This document shows positions 18,506-28,323 of a stretch of 64,000 bases of DNA, one piece after another (positions within the stretch are counted from its first letter, which is position 1; every line of letters starts with the position of its first letter). The stretch comes from Neobacillus dielmonensis. Lineage in GTDB: Bacteria > Bacillota > Bacilli > Bacillales > Cytobacillaceae. A model generated the notes under the pieces. It searched no databases, was not told where the DNA came from, and saw only the letters and a program-made list of their open reading frames with translations. The DNA lies in NCBI RefSeq assembly GCF_000612665.1, contig NZ_HG942046.1, forward strand, positions 124,001 through 188,000, written 5' to 3'. The position numbers and the translations under genes were made by a program.

Positions 18506-21118
18506 TTGACGGTATTAGGTAAAATTCGCAGTATAACCTTAGCCATTCTATTGGTGGGCAGTACAATTCCCTCGGTATTTGCGGCAGGAACGACTGATGC
18601 CCAAGAAAATAAGGGGACCGAAAATTTGGTCTGGAAGAGTATCACCTTTGGCCAGTCAACAGATTTAAACTTTGCTCCAAATGTTTTACCTGAAAAAGTT
18701 GGCAAAAATGATGCTGAACCAGAAGTCCCTGGAACGATAAACGGAAAAATTACCTTGGAAAGCCGCGGAGGAAAGCTGGCTCCAGGTCATGATGGATTGA
18801 CCTTCTATTATACGAAGCTTGATCCAAACAAAGATAATTTTGTTCTTGAGGCAGACATGACCATTGAACAATTTGGGCCTGAAACAGGGGCATCGCCAAA
18901 CGGTCAGGAAAGTGCGGGAATTATGGTTAGAGACACGATTGGAGCATCACGCCAAGACCCGATGATTCTTGGTTATGAAGAAGTTCCAGCGGCATCCAAC
19001 ATATTTGGAGTAGGGATGATGCGCAATGGGGTTGCCCCTATTTATCGAACAGGTGTCGTAGCACCATGGGGAAATCTAGGAAGCCAGTTAAAAGCCTCTC
19101 CTTTTACAACCGAGTCTAAGTATAGTCTCCCAATTGGCACCCCTGTCAAGGTAAGGCTCGAGAGAACGGACACGGAATTTATTATGTCAGCTACTTTTAC
19201 GCACTTAGCGGAACAAAAAACCTTTGAAAAAAGAGTATCAGGAGCTGATTTAGTTCAAAGAATCGATCCTGATAATATGTATGTTGGTTTTTATGCTGCA
19301 AGGAATGCTAAAATGACAATAGAAAACGCCAAACTTACACTAAGTGAAGCCCATACCGTTCCTACAAAAGATCCGCAACCGGTCCCAGCTAACCCATCGT
19401 TAAACATTGTCTCAGCTTCGGAATACGGATCGGTAAATTACGATTTGAAGATACTCGCTAATTATAATGGTACAGTAACGGTAACTAAAGATGGACAAGC
19501 ATTTGCATCAGATGTGGATGTTAAAAAGGATGAAGTCTATTCGTTAAATACTCAACTGATAAACGATACAACCAATTTCTCAGTTACCTATACGCCAATA
19601 GAAGGTCCATCTACTACGCCAATTACGAAAAATATGACTGTATCGAAGAAAATATACAATAACGGTGCGGGGGTATATGTGTCACCACAAGGAAGCAGCA
19701 CTTCCAAAGGAACAATCGAAGATCCAGTAGACCTTGAAACTGCCATTAAATATGTTCTACCTGGGGAAACCATTTATATGCGTGAAGGGACATATAGCCC
19801 TGCTTCCATGCTCAATATTACAAAACAATATAGCGGTGCTAAAGATAAAGTAAAAACTCTAACAGCTTATAATGGTGAAAAAGTAGTAATTGACGGGCAG
19901 GAAAAACTTAATAATGTCCTTCAACTGAGTGGAGATTATTGGCATTTAATCGGTATTCAATTGACAAAGGCGAAATCAAACGGAATGAGAGTCAGCGGAG
20001 ACCATAATATTGTGGAGAAGATGCTGTTTAATTATAACGGTGATACTGGTCTGCAAATAAGTGGAAGCGGCTCGGACCCCAATTACTGGCCTAAATACAA
20101 TTTAATCGTAAACTGTGAATCCCATGATAATCGAGACGCAGCGGATGAAAATGCTGATGGGTTTGCAGCGAAACTTGGAGTCGGTGTAGGGAATGTGTTT
20201 AGAGGAAACATTGCTCATCACAATATTGATGATGGTTGGGACTTATATAATCGGACCAATGAAGGCGCCAATATGCCGATTACACTTGAAGGTAATATTG
20301 CTTATTCAAATGGAAAATTAAGCAATGGTTATAATGAAGACGGCAATCAAGGGAATGGTTTTAAGCTTGGCGGTGAGGGCCTTCCGGTCGCTCATATTGT
20401 TCGAAACAACATTGCATTTGACAACAATATGGACGGATTTACCGACAATTTTAATCCCGGAAAAATGGTGCTTGAGAACAATACGGCTTTTAATAATAAA
20501 AGATTTAACTATGTTTTTAGAATCAATCCATATTTCTCTGCACAAGAGCAGGGGACATTTAGAAAAAATCTGTCATTTCGAACCGCTTCTGAAGCGGTAA
20601 AAGATTTTATTTCAGGGGATGTGGATGAAACAAATTACTTCTATGAAGGGACAAAATCAGTAAACAGTCTGGGAACAGAAATTACTGCAAAAGACTTTGC
20701 ATCCCTTGAGTTCCCTGGCAAATTTGAGAGAGACGGAGAAGGCAATATTGTCTATGGTTCGTTTCTCCGAATTGCTCCTAACAGTATCCTTAACACTGTA
20801 GGTACCGACAATGGCTTTGTGGGAGCTCTTCCGGCCGACCCCATTTCTATCAAGGTGGAAGGACCCAAAAATGTAAAGGAAGGACACACAGAACAGCTGG
20901 TGGTTAAAGGTATCTTTTATGATGGAACAGAAAAAACTTTATCGTCTGGAGTAACTTTCTCGAGTGGAAATCCTGACATTCTCTCAGTAGATAATACTGG
21001 TATAATCAAGGCAGTTGAAAAAGGAAAAACACATATTTCAGTCTCATTCCATGGGTTGGAAGCAGCCATTTATGTACATGTTCAACAAATGCCTACCGGT
21101 CTATTAAAAAAACAGTAA
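18506..21118 (+). CDS. Secreted pectate/exopolygalacturonate lyase, PL9 type
   Basis: 870 residues from the chosen TTG. Signal peptide 1-26 (LAILLVGSTIPSVFA then A). Residues about 40-290 form a jelly-roll-like module; about 395-775 are a right-handed parallel beta-helix with PL9 features: PGETIYMREGTY, YWHLIGIQLTKAKSNG, DGFAAK (Asp about 551), NIDDGWDLY (Asp 575/576/579, likely calcium ligands) and GNGFKLGG (Lys620, likely catalytic base). A bacterial Ig-like (Big_2) domain ends the protein (about 780-860). It should cleave pectate or oligogalacturonides outside the cell. An ATG at 18482 is in frame but lies inside the target duplication of copy A and has no ribosome binding site; TTG 18506 follows AAGGGAG at 18488-18494. 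The gene interrupts the usual dapA-rnjB order, suggesting acquisition. Confidence 0.85.
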   Translation: MTVLGKIRSITLAILLVGSTIPSVFAAGTTDAQENKGTENLVWKSITFGQSTDLNFAPNVLPEKVGKNDAEPEVPGTINGKITLESRGGKLAPGHDGLTFYYTKLDPNKDNFVLEADMTIEQFGPETGASPNGQESAGIMVRDTIGASRQDPMILGYEEVPAASNIFGVGMMRNGVAPIYRTGVVAPWGNLGSQLKASPFTTESKYSLPIGTPVKVRLERTDTEFIMSATFTHLAEQKTFEKRVSGADLVQRIDPDNMYVGFYAARNAKMTIENAKLTLSEAHTVPTKDPQPVPANPSLNIVSASEYGSVNYDLKILANYNGTVTVTKDGQAFASDVDVKKDEVYSLNTQLINDTTNFSVTYTPIEGPSTTPITKNMTVSKKIYNNGAGVYVSPQGSSTSKGTIEDPVDLETAIKYVLPGETIYMREGTYSPASMLNITKQYSGAKDKVKTLTAYNGEKVVIDGQEKLNNVLQLSGDYWHLIGIQLTKAKSNGMRVSGDHNIVEKMLFNYNGDTGLQISGSGSDPNYWPKYNLIVNCESHDNRDAADENADGFAAKLGVGVGNVFRGNIAHHNIDDGWDLYNRTNEGANMPITLEGNIAYSNGKLSNGYNEDGNQGNGFKLGGEGLPVAHIVRNNIAFDNNMDGFTDNFNPGKMVLENNTAFNNKRFNYVFRINPYFSAQEQGTFRKNLSFRTASEAVKDFISGDVDETNYFYEGTKSVNSLGTEITAKDFASLEFPGKFERDGEGNIVYGSFLRIAPNSILNTVGTDNGFVGALPADPISIKVEGPKNVKEGHTEQLVVKGIFYDGTEKTLSSGVTFSSGNPDILSVDNTGIIKAVEKGKTHISVSFHGLEAAIYVHVQQMPTGLLKKQ

Positions 21119-21145
21119 AACATATTAAGTGCAAATAAAATTGAG

Positions 21146-21172
21146 TGGCAGCTTTATATAAGCTGCCATTTT
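21146..21172 (+). terminator. Pectate lyase gene terminator
   Basis: TGGCAGCTT (21146-21154), loop TATAT, AAGCTGCCA (21160-21168), then TTTT. Perfect 9-bp stem. Confidence 0.85.
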
Positions 21173-21206
21173 GTCATTGCTTGGAGGGAGTCAAGTTCTT
21201 TTTTTG

Positions 21207-21236
21207 TTGTAAAGGCTTTCGAGTCTAAAGTATAAT
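21207..21236 (+). promoter_or_regulatory. Candidate sigma-A promoter for rnjB
   Basis: TTGTAA (21207-21212), 18 bases, TATAAT (21231-21236), about 110 bases before rnjB. Confidence 0.5.
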
Positions 21237-21344
21237 AAGTATAACTGATTTCGGTCGGGCAATGTTTTAGAAGCGAAAAGCATCTTCAACACTAGTATGT
21301 AACCAAAAGATTAAATTGGACGTCAACATAGGAGGAAACGGATA

Positions 21345-23015
21345 GTGATTAAGAAAAAAAACCAATCCATTAAAGTGATTGCACTTGGTGGAATAGGAGA
21401 AATCGGAAAAAATATGTACCTTGCAGAAGTGGACAAGGACATATTTATTTTAGATGCTGGGCTAATGTTCCCCGAGGAAGAAATGCTTGGTATCGATGTA
21501 GTGATTCCGGATATCACCTATTTAAAAGATAACAAGGAACGGGTAAAAGCGATTTTTTTAACACATGGACACGAAGACCATATAGGAGCGCTTCCTTATG
21601 TATTACGTGATTTAGATGTACCGGTGTACGGAACGAGGCTAACATTGGCTTTAGCCAATGCCAAATTAAAAGAGTTTGAAGCTGCAGGTAAAGTAGATTT
21701 TAAAGAAATTGATTCTAATACAGTTATAAAGTTTGATTCTGTGGACGTTAGTTTTTTTAGAACCAACCATAGTATTCCGGATTCAGTAGGGGTATGCATT
21801 CATACATCAGAAGGCGCGATTGTCTATACGGGTGATTTTAAATTTGACCAGGGTGCAACCAAGCTCTATAGACCTGAAATTGGAAAGATGGCTGCAATTG
21901 GGGAGTCAGGTGTCCTATGTTTGCTTTCAGACAGTACAGAAGCGGAAAGACCAGGACATACAGTTTCTGAATCAATAGTTGAGCGGGAATTGTCTAATGC
22001 CCTTTATAATGCACCGGGCCGGGTTTTTGCTGCCTGTTTTGCATCCGATATTAACAGAATTCAGCATATTTTTAATGTAGCACAAGAAAACAATCGGAAA
22101 GTGGCGGTTGTCGGAAAAAGTTTAGAACAAATCTTTCATATTACCCTTGATTTGGGGTATCTAGAAGTTGCAGATGATTTGATTATTCCGATTACAGAAA
22201 TTAACCAATATCAGGATCGTGAAATTGTCGTCCTTATGACAGGCAGTCAGGGTGAACCGATTGAAGCATTGCAAAAAATGGCCAAGCAGACACATAAGCT
22301 AGTCAACATTCAGCCTGGCGATACGGTCTTAATAGCTGCATCTCCGCTTAAGGGAAGTGAAATCCTGCTAGCAAGAACAGTAGATATGCTATTTAGGGCT
22401 GGGGCAGACGTTATTTCCGGTAGACGCACGATTCATGTATCAAGCCATGGCAGTCAAGAAGAGTTAAAATTCATGCTTAACTTAATGCAGCCAAAGCTAT
22501 TCATTCCTGTACACGGCGAATATCGAATGTTAAAGGCACACCGGAAGCTGGCTTTGGGGAACGGGCTGAGAGATGAACAAATTCTGTTCCCAGACCGTGG
22601 TGATGTGGTGGAATGGAAAGATGGAAAAGCAACGATTGCAAGCAAAGTTCCATCCGGTAATATCCTGATTGATGGAATTGGTGTTGGCGATGTTGGAAAT
22701 ATAGTATTAAGGGATCGTAAGCTATTATCACAAGATGGAATTTTAATTGTTGTGGTGACCTTAACCAAACAACAGGAAAAGAAAATTGCAGCAGGGCCGG
22801 AAATTATCTCAAGAGGATTTGTCTATGTTCGTGAATCAGAAAAGCTAATGGACGATTCGACCAAATTGGTTCGGGATATTGTAGAAAAAAATCTGGCAAA
22901 AGCCGTATTTGAATGGTCTAGTTTAAAACAGGAAATCAGGGATGAACTAAATCGTTATTTATATGAAAAGACGAAAAGAAGACCGATGATTTTGCCAATC
23001 ATAATGGAAGTTTAA
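21345..23015 (+). CDS. rnjB: Ribonuclease J2
   Basis: 556 residues. Metallo-beta-lactamase core with THGHEDHIGALP (about 72-83), the beta-CASP domain and a C-terminal domain (SSLKQEIRDELNRYLYEKT). RNase J2 partners RNase J1 in 5'-3' and endonucleolytic decay. Assignment to J2 rather than J1 rests on position before tepA. Note EDHIG: the usual second motif HxHxDH reads HGHEDH and is intact. The start is GTG with AGGAGG at 21330-21335. Confidence 0.9.
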   Translation: MIKKKNQSIKVIALGGIGEIGKNMYLAEVDKDIFILDAGLMFPEEEMLGIDVVIPDITYLKDNKERVKAIFLTHGHEDHIGALPYVLRDLDVPVYGTRLTLALANAKLKEFEAAGKVDFKEIDSNTVIKFDSVDVSFFRTNHSIPDSVGVCIHTSEGAIVYTGDFKFDQGATKLYRPEIGKMAAIGESGVLCLLSDSTEAERPGHTVSESIVERELSNALYNAPGRVFAACFASDINRIQHIFNVAQENNRKVAVVGKSLEQIFHITLDLGYLEVADDLIIPITEINQYQDREIVVLMTGSQGEPIEALQKMAKQTHKLVNIQPGDTVLIAASPLKGSEILLARTVDMLFRAGADVISGRRTIHVSSHGSQEELKFMLNLMQPKLFIPVHGEYRMLKAHRKLALGNGLRDEQILFPDRGDVVEWKDGKATIASKVPSGNILIDGIGVGDVGNIVLRDRKLLSQDGILIVVVTLTKQQEKKIAAGPEIISRGFVYVRESEKLMDDSTKLVRDIVEKNLAKAVFEWSSLKQEIRDELNRYLYEKTKRRPMILPIIMEV

Positions 23016-23032
23016 AATGCAGAGAAATAGGA

Positions 23033-23082
23033 GGATGGCGCGATAGAGGGTTTTACCCAATCGGTCATCCTTTTTATTTTTT
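23033..23082 (+). terminator. Likely rnjB terminator
   Basis: GGATGGC-GCGAT pairs imperfectly with ATCGGTCATCC across a loop containing GGGTTTTACCC, followed by TTTTTATTTTTT. The stem has a bulge, hence moderate confidence. Confidence 0.6.
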
Positions 23083-23083
23083 A

Positions 23084-23140
23084 GGCTGTGTGGTTTGGGT
23101 GTTGTTTCTCGCCTCAATCACATTGGCTTTTAACACAGCC
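23084..23140. repeat. 57-bp element with 8-bp terminal inverted repeats
   Basis: GGCTGTGT (23084-23091) is the exact inverse of ACACAGCC (23133-23140), and the right end TTTTAACACAGCC resembles the TTTAACAGAGCC end of the larger elements in this window. Flanks ATTTTTTA and ATTTTCAA agree at six of eight positions, but they are AT-rich. It may be an internal-deletion relic of the same family. Confidence 0.45.
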
Positions 23141-23241
23141 ATTTTCAAGTTAAATCCTTATCGTTAATTTTATCCCTTCTAGCATGAATTTATGGTAGTG
23201 GTTAATAATAAAAGATATCATGCGTTGAAGGGAGTATTAGG

Positions 23242-23997
23242 ATGAATAATGATTTTCTAAGAAACAATTCCGATAATCAAGAAGGACAAAACCCTTCCAA
23301 AGAGGAGAAGCCAACGTCCCCATTAATAGAAAAAATACAGCAGCTCGGGCAAACCAATGTACCGCAATTTTCATCGGATTCTAAAATACATTGTCTGACG
23401 ATTGTTGGCCAAATTGAGGGACATCTGGCCCTTCCACCACAAAATAAAACGACGAAGTATGAACATCTTATTCCTCAGCTGGTAGCTATTGAGCAAAACT
23501 CGAATATCGAAGGGGTGTTAATCATCCTAAATACAGTAGGCGGAGACGTTGAAGCCGGTTTGGCTATTTCAGAAATGCTGGCTACTCTCTCAAAACCTAC
23601 TGTTTCGATTGTTCTAGGAGGAGGTCACTCGATTGGAGTGCCAATCGCTGTTTCTTGTAACTATTCTTTTATTACGGAGACGGCCACAATGACCATTCAT
23701 CCGATTCGATTGACAGGGTTAGTAATTGGTGTACCGCAAACATTTGAGTATTTGGATAAAATGCAAGAACGTGTGGTTAACTTTGTCACAAAGCATTCGA
23801 ATATTCCGGAAGAAACATTTAAAGATCTAATGTTTGCCAAAGGAAACTTGACGAGGGACATCGGAACGAATGTCATTGGCGAGGATGCCGTAAAATACGG
23901 ATTAATCGACGAAATCGGCGGAATAGGTCAAGCCATGAAGAAATTAAATGAACTGATTGATCTTCATAAAGAGAAGAACGAAGGATTGATTCAATGA
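23242..23997 (+). CDS. tepA: ClpP-like translocation-enhancing protease TepA
   Basis: 251 residues with a ClpP/SppA-like crotonase fold: [17 protein letters not shown], then [11 protein letters not shown] with the likely catalytic Ser, and [12 protein letters not shown]. subtilis TepA (YmfB) was linked to protein translocation and signal peptide degradation. The first 45 residues are polar. The ATG follows AAGGGAG. It overlaps ylzJ by four bases. Confidence 0.93.
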   Translation: MNNDFLRNNSDNQEGQNPSKEEKPTSPLIEKIQQLGQTNVPQFSSDSKIHCLTIVGQIEGHLALPPQNKTTKYEHLIPQLVAIEQNSNIEGVLIILNTVGGDVEAGLAISEMLATLSKPTVSIVLGGGHSIGVPIAVSCNYSFITETATMTIHPIRLTGLVIGVPQTFEYLDKMQERVVNFVTKHSNIPEETFKDLMFAKGNLTRDIGTNVIGEDAVKYGLIDEIGGIGQAMKKLNELIDLHKEKNEGLIQ

Positions 23998-24233
23998 TTC
24001 TATATACGACGATGCCGTATGAACTAGTATTTCCCTATGAAGCCGAACAGTTTCATAAACAGCAAGTGGTATCCTACAAAGGTATTCCAATGCTAGTTGA
24101 GATGTCAGGAGCCCAATACGCACAGGTAGTGCGTATCTTAAGTAGTGACCCTCAGCATTTTATGGATGAGCAAATTTGTCCGGGGACAAAAATTTCGTTT
24201 GCAAATCTTGATGGATGGCAGAGTCTTAACTAA
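23994..24233 (+). CDS. ylzJ: YlzJ-like small protein
   Basis: 79 residues; the order tepA-ylzJ-spoIIIE and the start [14 protein letters not shown] fit the YlzJ-like family. Function unknown. The ATGA overlap with tepA suggests coupled translation, so a role linked to TepA is possible but not shown. Confidence 0.88.
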   Translation: MILYTTMPYELVFPYEAEQFHKQQVVSYKGIPMLVEMSGAQYAQVVRILSSDPQHFMDEQICPGTKISFANLDGWQSLN

Positions 24234-24267
24234 GCAATTTATGGTATAATCAGGGTAGTCAGACAAG

Positions 24268-24297
24268 AGCAGCCAAATCGGCTGCTTTCTTCCTTTT
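24268..24297 (+). terminator. ylzJ terminator
   Basis: AGCAGCC (24268-24274), loop AAATC, GGCTGCT (24280-24286), followed by the T-rich TTCTTCCTTTT. Confidence 0.75.
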
Positions 24298-24370
24298 AGT
24301 AATATTGTGTAATTATCATTAAAGTGGGGAGACAGTCAATAGAAAACTACTATTAATATTAGGTGATTAG

Positions 24371-26725
24371 ATGGCCAAAAAAAAGAAAAGACAACCGAAA
24401 AGAAGAGACGCGCAACTTAAAAAAACCCTAAAATATGAATTGACGGCATTAGCATTACTTGCCCTAGCCATCATCTCCATCGCAAAGCTGGGAGCAGTAG
24501 GTAAGGCAACAGTTCTTTTCTTCCGTTTTTGGATGGGTGAATGGTATATGCTCAGTTTACTGGGCATGGTTCTATTAAGCATTTATTTCATGTGGAAGCG
24601 AGATATGCCTTTTTTCTTTCATATAAAGTTAGTGGGAAGCTACTTTGTCATTTCTGCCATACTCCTTTTGAGTCATGTATCTTTATTCCATCCACTGCTA
24701 GCCGATGGAAAACTTAGAAACCCAAGTGTAATTAAGAATACATGGGAATTGTTCATGATGGAACTTCGTGGTGAAACCAGTACAACTGATTTAGGCGGAG
24801 GAATTATTGGAGCTATATTATATGCCTTATTCCATTATTTATTCGCAGAAACTGGGACTAAAATTATTGCGTTTATTTTTATCATGATTGGTTTTATATT
24901 GTTGACAGGAAAATCGTTTGGGGAGCTACTTGCAAAAATCATGACTGCTGGTTTTGGTTTCTTTAAAACACAGTGGGATGAATTCAAAACCGACATGACA
25001 GATTGGAAACAAAAGCAGCAAGAAAAGAAAAATCAACGAAGGGTCAATCGTCGTGGAGGACAAAGCCCCGAAGCGGGTACAATTCCTGCAGGTGCCTTAA
25101 TAACCCAAGAACCTCAACCAGAGGAAATGGCTGTTCCTGAACCAATTATCTCCAACTTTGCTGATCGGGCATATGTAGAAGAAGAACATGCAAACGAGCC
25201 TAATCATCCAGACAAGCCCAAACAAAGAGGGAAGAAGCAAGAGGAAGAACCAGAAGAGGATAATTCACCGCCAATTACCTTCACTGAAGTGGAAAATGTC
25301 GATTATGAATTACCCCCGCTTAGGCTGTTAAAGCTTCCTAAGAAAACGGACCAAAGTGGAGAATATGAACTGATTAATAAGAATGCGGCAAAACTAGAAA
25401 GAACGTTTCAAAGCTTCGGTGTAAAGGCCCGGGTAACTCAAGTTCATTTAGGCCCGGCTGTGACCAAATATGAAGTTCATCCAGATATCGGAGTCAAGGT
25501 AAGCAAAATTGTTAGTCTTAGTGATGATATTGCCTTGGCACTAGCGGCTAAAGGGATACGGATTGAAGCCCCAATTCCTGGGAAATCAGCTATTGGAATT
25601 GAAGTTCCGAATACTGAAGTGGCCATGGTGTCACTTCGTGAAGTTCTAGAGGCGACCCAAAATGATAAGCCAGATGCGAAGCTTATGATCGCTTTAGGAA
25701 GAGATATAACCGGTGAAGCGGTTATGGCGGAATTAAATAAAATGCCTCACCTATTGGTTGCCGGAGCAACAGGGAGCGGGAAAAGTGTTTGTATCAATGG
25801 TATCATTACCAGTTTATTAATGCGTGCAAAACCTCACGAAGTAAAATTAATGATGATCGACCCTAAAATGGTTGAACTGAATGTTTACAATGGTATTCCA
25901 CATTTGCTGGCTCCTGTTGTGACAGACGCTAAAAAAGCATCACAGGCATTAAAAAAGGTAGTAAGTGAGATGGAACGGCGTTATGAATTATTCTCACACA
26001 CAGGGACTCGAAATATTGAGGGATATAACGATCATGTTCGACAACACAATCTTGAAGAAGATGATAAACAGCCGCTTTTACCATACATTGTAGTCATTGT
26101 GGACGAGCTGGCAGATTTAATGATGGTTGCTTCATCGGATGTGGAAGATTCTATAACTAGACTTGCCCAGATGGCCCGGGCTGCAGGGATTCATCTAATT
26201 ATTGCAACACAAAGGCCTTCAGTAGATGTAATTACAGGTGTAATCAAAGCAAATATCCCTTCGAGAATTGCTTTTGCTGTTTCCAGCTCAACTGATTCCC
26301 GAACCATTCTTGATATGGGGGGAGCTGAAAAACTGTTGGGAAGAGGGGACATGCTGTTTATGCCAGTGGGAGCGACAAAACCTGTCCGAGTTCAAGGGGC
26401 ATTCCTCTCTGATCAAGAGGTGGAAGATACGGTTGAGTTTGTCATTTCTCAGCAAAAGGCCCAATATCAAGAGGAAATGATCCCGGACGATGTACCAGAA
26501 GCAACAGGTGAAGTTGATGATGAACTTTATGAGGAAGCTGTTGAACTGGTTATTAATATGCAGACAGCATCCGTCTCAATGCTGCAGCGCCGCTTCCGTA
26601 TCGGTTATACAAGAGCTGCTCGGCTAATAGACGAAATGGAGGTTAGAGGAGTAGTTGGTCCATATGAAGGAAGCAAACCAAGAGCTGTTCTAATTTCAAA
26701 ACCGAATGAAGAAAAAAGCTCGTAA
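24371..26725 (+). CDS. spoIIIE: DNA translocase SpoIIIE (FtsK family)
   Basis: 784 residues. Four N-terminal membrane segments (about 22-185), a charged linker, then the FtsK motor with Walker [10 protein letters not shown] (about 465), Walker [13 protein letters not shown], and a C-terminal winged-helix gamma domain ([20 protein letters not shown]) that reads polar DNA sequences. It pumps the chromosome into the forespore across the septum. Its place behind tepA-ylzJ is the SpoIIIE location. Only a weak ribosome binding site (TTAGGTGATTAG) precedes the ATG. Confidence 0.95.
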   Translation: MAKKKKRQPKRRDAQLKKTLKYELTALALLALAIISIAKLGAVGKATVLFFRFWMGEWYMLSLLGMVLLSIYFMWKRDMPFFFHIKLVGSYFVISAILLLSHVSLFHPLLADGKLRNPSVIKNTWELFMMELRGETSTTDLGGGIIGAILYALFHYLFAETGTKIIAFIFIMIGFILLTGKSFGELLAKIMTAGFGFFKTQWDEFKTDMTDWKQKQQEKKNQRRVNRRGGQSPEAGTIPAGALITQEPQPEEMAVPEPIISNFADRAYVEEEHANEPNHPDKPKQRGKKQEEEPEEDNSPPITFTEVENVDYELPPLRLLKLPKKTDQSGEYELINKNAAKLERTFQSFGVKARVTQVHLGPAVTKYEVHPDIGVKVSKIVSLSDDIALALAAKGIRIEAPIPGKSAIGIEVPNTEVAMVSLREVLEATQNDKPDAKLMIALGRDITGEAVMAELNKMPHLLVAGATGSGKSVCINGIITSLLMRAKPHEVKLMMIDPKMVELNVYNGIPHLLAPVVTDAKKASQALKKVVSEMERRYELFSHTGTRNIEGYNDHVRQHNLEEDDKQPLLPYIVVIVDELADLMMVASSDVEDSITRLAQMARAAGIHLIIATQRPSVDVITGVIKANIPSRIAFAVSSSTDSRTILDMGGAEKLLGRGDMLFMPVGATKPVRVQGAFLSDQEVEDTVEFVISQQKAQYQEEMIPDDVPEATGEVDDELYEEAVELVINMQTASVSMLQRRFRIGYTRAARLIDEMEVRGVVGPYEGSKPRAVLISKPNEEKSS

Positions 26726-26777
26726 AAGGTAAAAAATGGTTCATCTGTAATTGAAAGAAAAAAAGTTGAACTGCTTT

Positions 26778-26812
26778 GAGGCTGTCGAAAACATTCGACA
26801 GCCTCTTATTTT
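26778..26812 (+). terminator. spoIIIE terminator
   Basis: Perfect 12-bp stem, GAGGCTGTCGAA (26778-26789) with TTCGACAGCCTC (26794-26805), loop AACA, then TTATTTTAT. Confidence 0.88.
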
Positions 26813-26997
26813 ATCAACTAATCTAATAAATCACCTCGTTAACTTATTATTGTAAAGTATACATAAAAAAACGCGAAGCTTCGCAGAGTTTAAGAGTTGG
26901 ACGGACTTCGCTATTTCAGGTTACGGGATTTAACAATGAAAGGAGGTCCTCAAGACTGAAGCCTGCCAAAATAGAAATAGATTGCAAAAAACTTAGA

Positions 26998-27165
26998 TTA
27001 TGATAATACATAATTTCATCCGATGAAAATTCATGGATGTTTTCCTTGTGCTAACACATTTTCTTCGTGGTGTAAAATTCAAGGAAGTTATTTCAGTGTC
27101 CTGCGGGAGTATGGGGGGGAGACCCCATAGGCGCTGAAGCACCTGAAGTGGAGATTCACTGGCCC
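26998..27165 (+). mobile_element. Decayed copy (D) of the MITE-like element
   Basis: Blocks such as TTCATGGATGTTTTCCTTGTG, CTAACACATTTTCTTCGTG, TTTCAGTGTCCTGCGGGAGTA and GAGACCCC align in order with copies A and B, but the terminal repeats are not recognisable. It retains the extra hairpin segment. It lies in the 790-base gap between spoIIIE and ymfC. The gap also has a perfect GCGAAGCTTCGC palindrome (26872-26883) and a separate hairpin at 27201-27227; no gene was found in it. Confidence 0.6.
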
Positions 27166-27200
27166 ATATCAGGAAACATTAATTAATATATCTAAAAAAA

Positions 27201-27231
27201 ATGTCGAGAAATATCCTTTCTCGACATTTTG
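27201..27231. terminator. Orphan bidirectional terminator-like hairpin
   Basis: ATGTCGAGAAA (27201-27211), loop TATCC, TTTCTCGACAT (27217-27227), preceded by seven A and followed by TTTT. No gene ends nearby on either strand; it may be left from a deleted gene or belong to the repeat remnant. Confidence 0.65.
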
Positions 27232-27518
27232 AATGAACTGAACTCTTTTTTAGTAATAAATTTTAAAAAACACGAATAAAAATTAATAGGCAAATATACC
27301 TATTATAATTATAATCTGTTAAGGTGATTATTCAATTATAGCAGATATAAATGGACAAAAGGCTTGCTAATCTTAACAATTTTTTTATATGTGCCTTTTT
27401 TCGACAAATTCTAGAATTTCTATTTATTTATAGCAGGAAACATGATAATATAAATCACGATTAGTAGGAATGATATCAGATGTCTGATGTCTTAGGAAAA
27501 AGGCTGGGGGATAGCAGC

Positions 27519-28244
27519 ATGTCCATAAAGTCAGATAACCGCCATTTATATTTACAAGTGATTGACCGCCTGAAGCAAGATATTGAATCGGGGGTATATA
27601 AAGAGAAAGAAAAACTGCCTTCAGAATTTGATCTTGCAAAACAGCTCGGGGTAAGCAGAGCTACCTTAAGGGAAGCCTTGCGCATTCTAGAGGAAGAAAA
27701 CGTCATTATCAGACGCCATGGTGTGGGAACATTTGTAAATGCACGGCCGTTATTTACTTCAGGTATTGAACAGCTAAATAGCGTCACAGACATGATTGCA
27801 CATGCAGGCATGAAACCAGGAACCATTTTTCTTAGATCATCTAAACAAGTTCCTACCGAAGAGGATATTCGTCGTTTCAATTGTTCTCAAAATGAGGAAA
27901 TAGTTGTGATGGAACGGGTACGGACCGCAAATGGGGAACCAGTAGTCTATTGTATTGACAAAGTACCTTCCCATATTTTGCCCGATACCTTTTCTCATGA
28001 GGAAGAATCCATTTTCAATATTTTAGATGGGGCCGCACATAAAAGAATTACATATGCGATCGCACAAATAGAACCAATCGGCTACCATGAAAAAATATCT
28101 CCCATTTTAGAATGTGAACCAGAAACTGCATTGTTAGTATTAAAACAAATGCATTACGATGAAATGGATGAGCCTATTCTCTATTCGGTGAATTTTTTTA
28201 AAGCTGATAAATTTAGTTTTCATGTACTTAGGAAACGTGTTTAA
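27519..28244 (+). CDS. ymfC: GntR family regulator YmfC (HutC/UTRA type)
   Basis: 241 residues, the same length as B. subtilis YmfC. N-terminal winged helix ([25 protein letters not shown], shown in part by its [11 protein letters not shown] core) and a C-terminal UTRA effector domain ([22 protein letters not shown]). The ATG at 27519 has GGGGG nearby, while an ATG 13 codons upstream does not. It directly precedes the nucleoside importer operon and is a plausible local regulator of it; the ligand is unknown. A perfect Spo0A-type box (TTCGACAAA, 27400-27408) lies upstream. Confidence 0.9.
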   Translation: MSIKSDNRHLYLQVIDRLKQDIESGVYKEKEKLPSEFDLAKQLGVSRATLREALRILEEENVIIRRHGVGTFVNARPLFTSGIEQLNSVTDMIAHAGMKPGTIFLRSSKQVPTEEDIRRFNCSQNEEIVVMERVRTANGEPVVYCIDKVPSHILPDTFSHEEESIFNILDGAAHKRITYAIAQIEPIGYHEKISPILECEPETALLVLKQMHYDEMDEPILYSVNFFKADKFSFHVLRKRV

Positions 28245-28323
28245 ACAACACAGATCTTGGTAAACTAATTTATCTATTAATGCATTTCTACTAGATCAAC
28301 AACAAAATTAGGGGGTAAATACC

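Noticed and set aside
26872..26883. GCGAAGCTTCGC palindrome as an operator
   Set aside because: Perfect but isolated palindrome far from any start; no repeat of it was found near a promoter.
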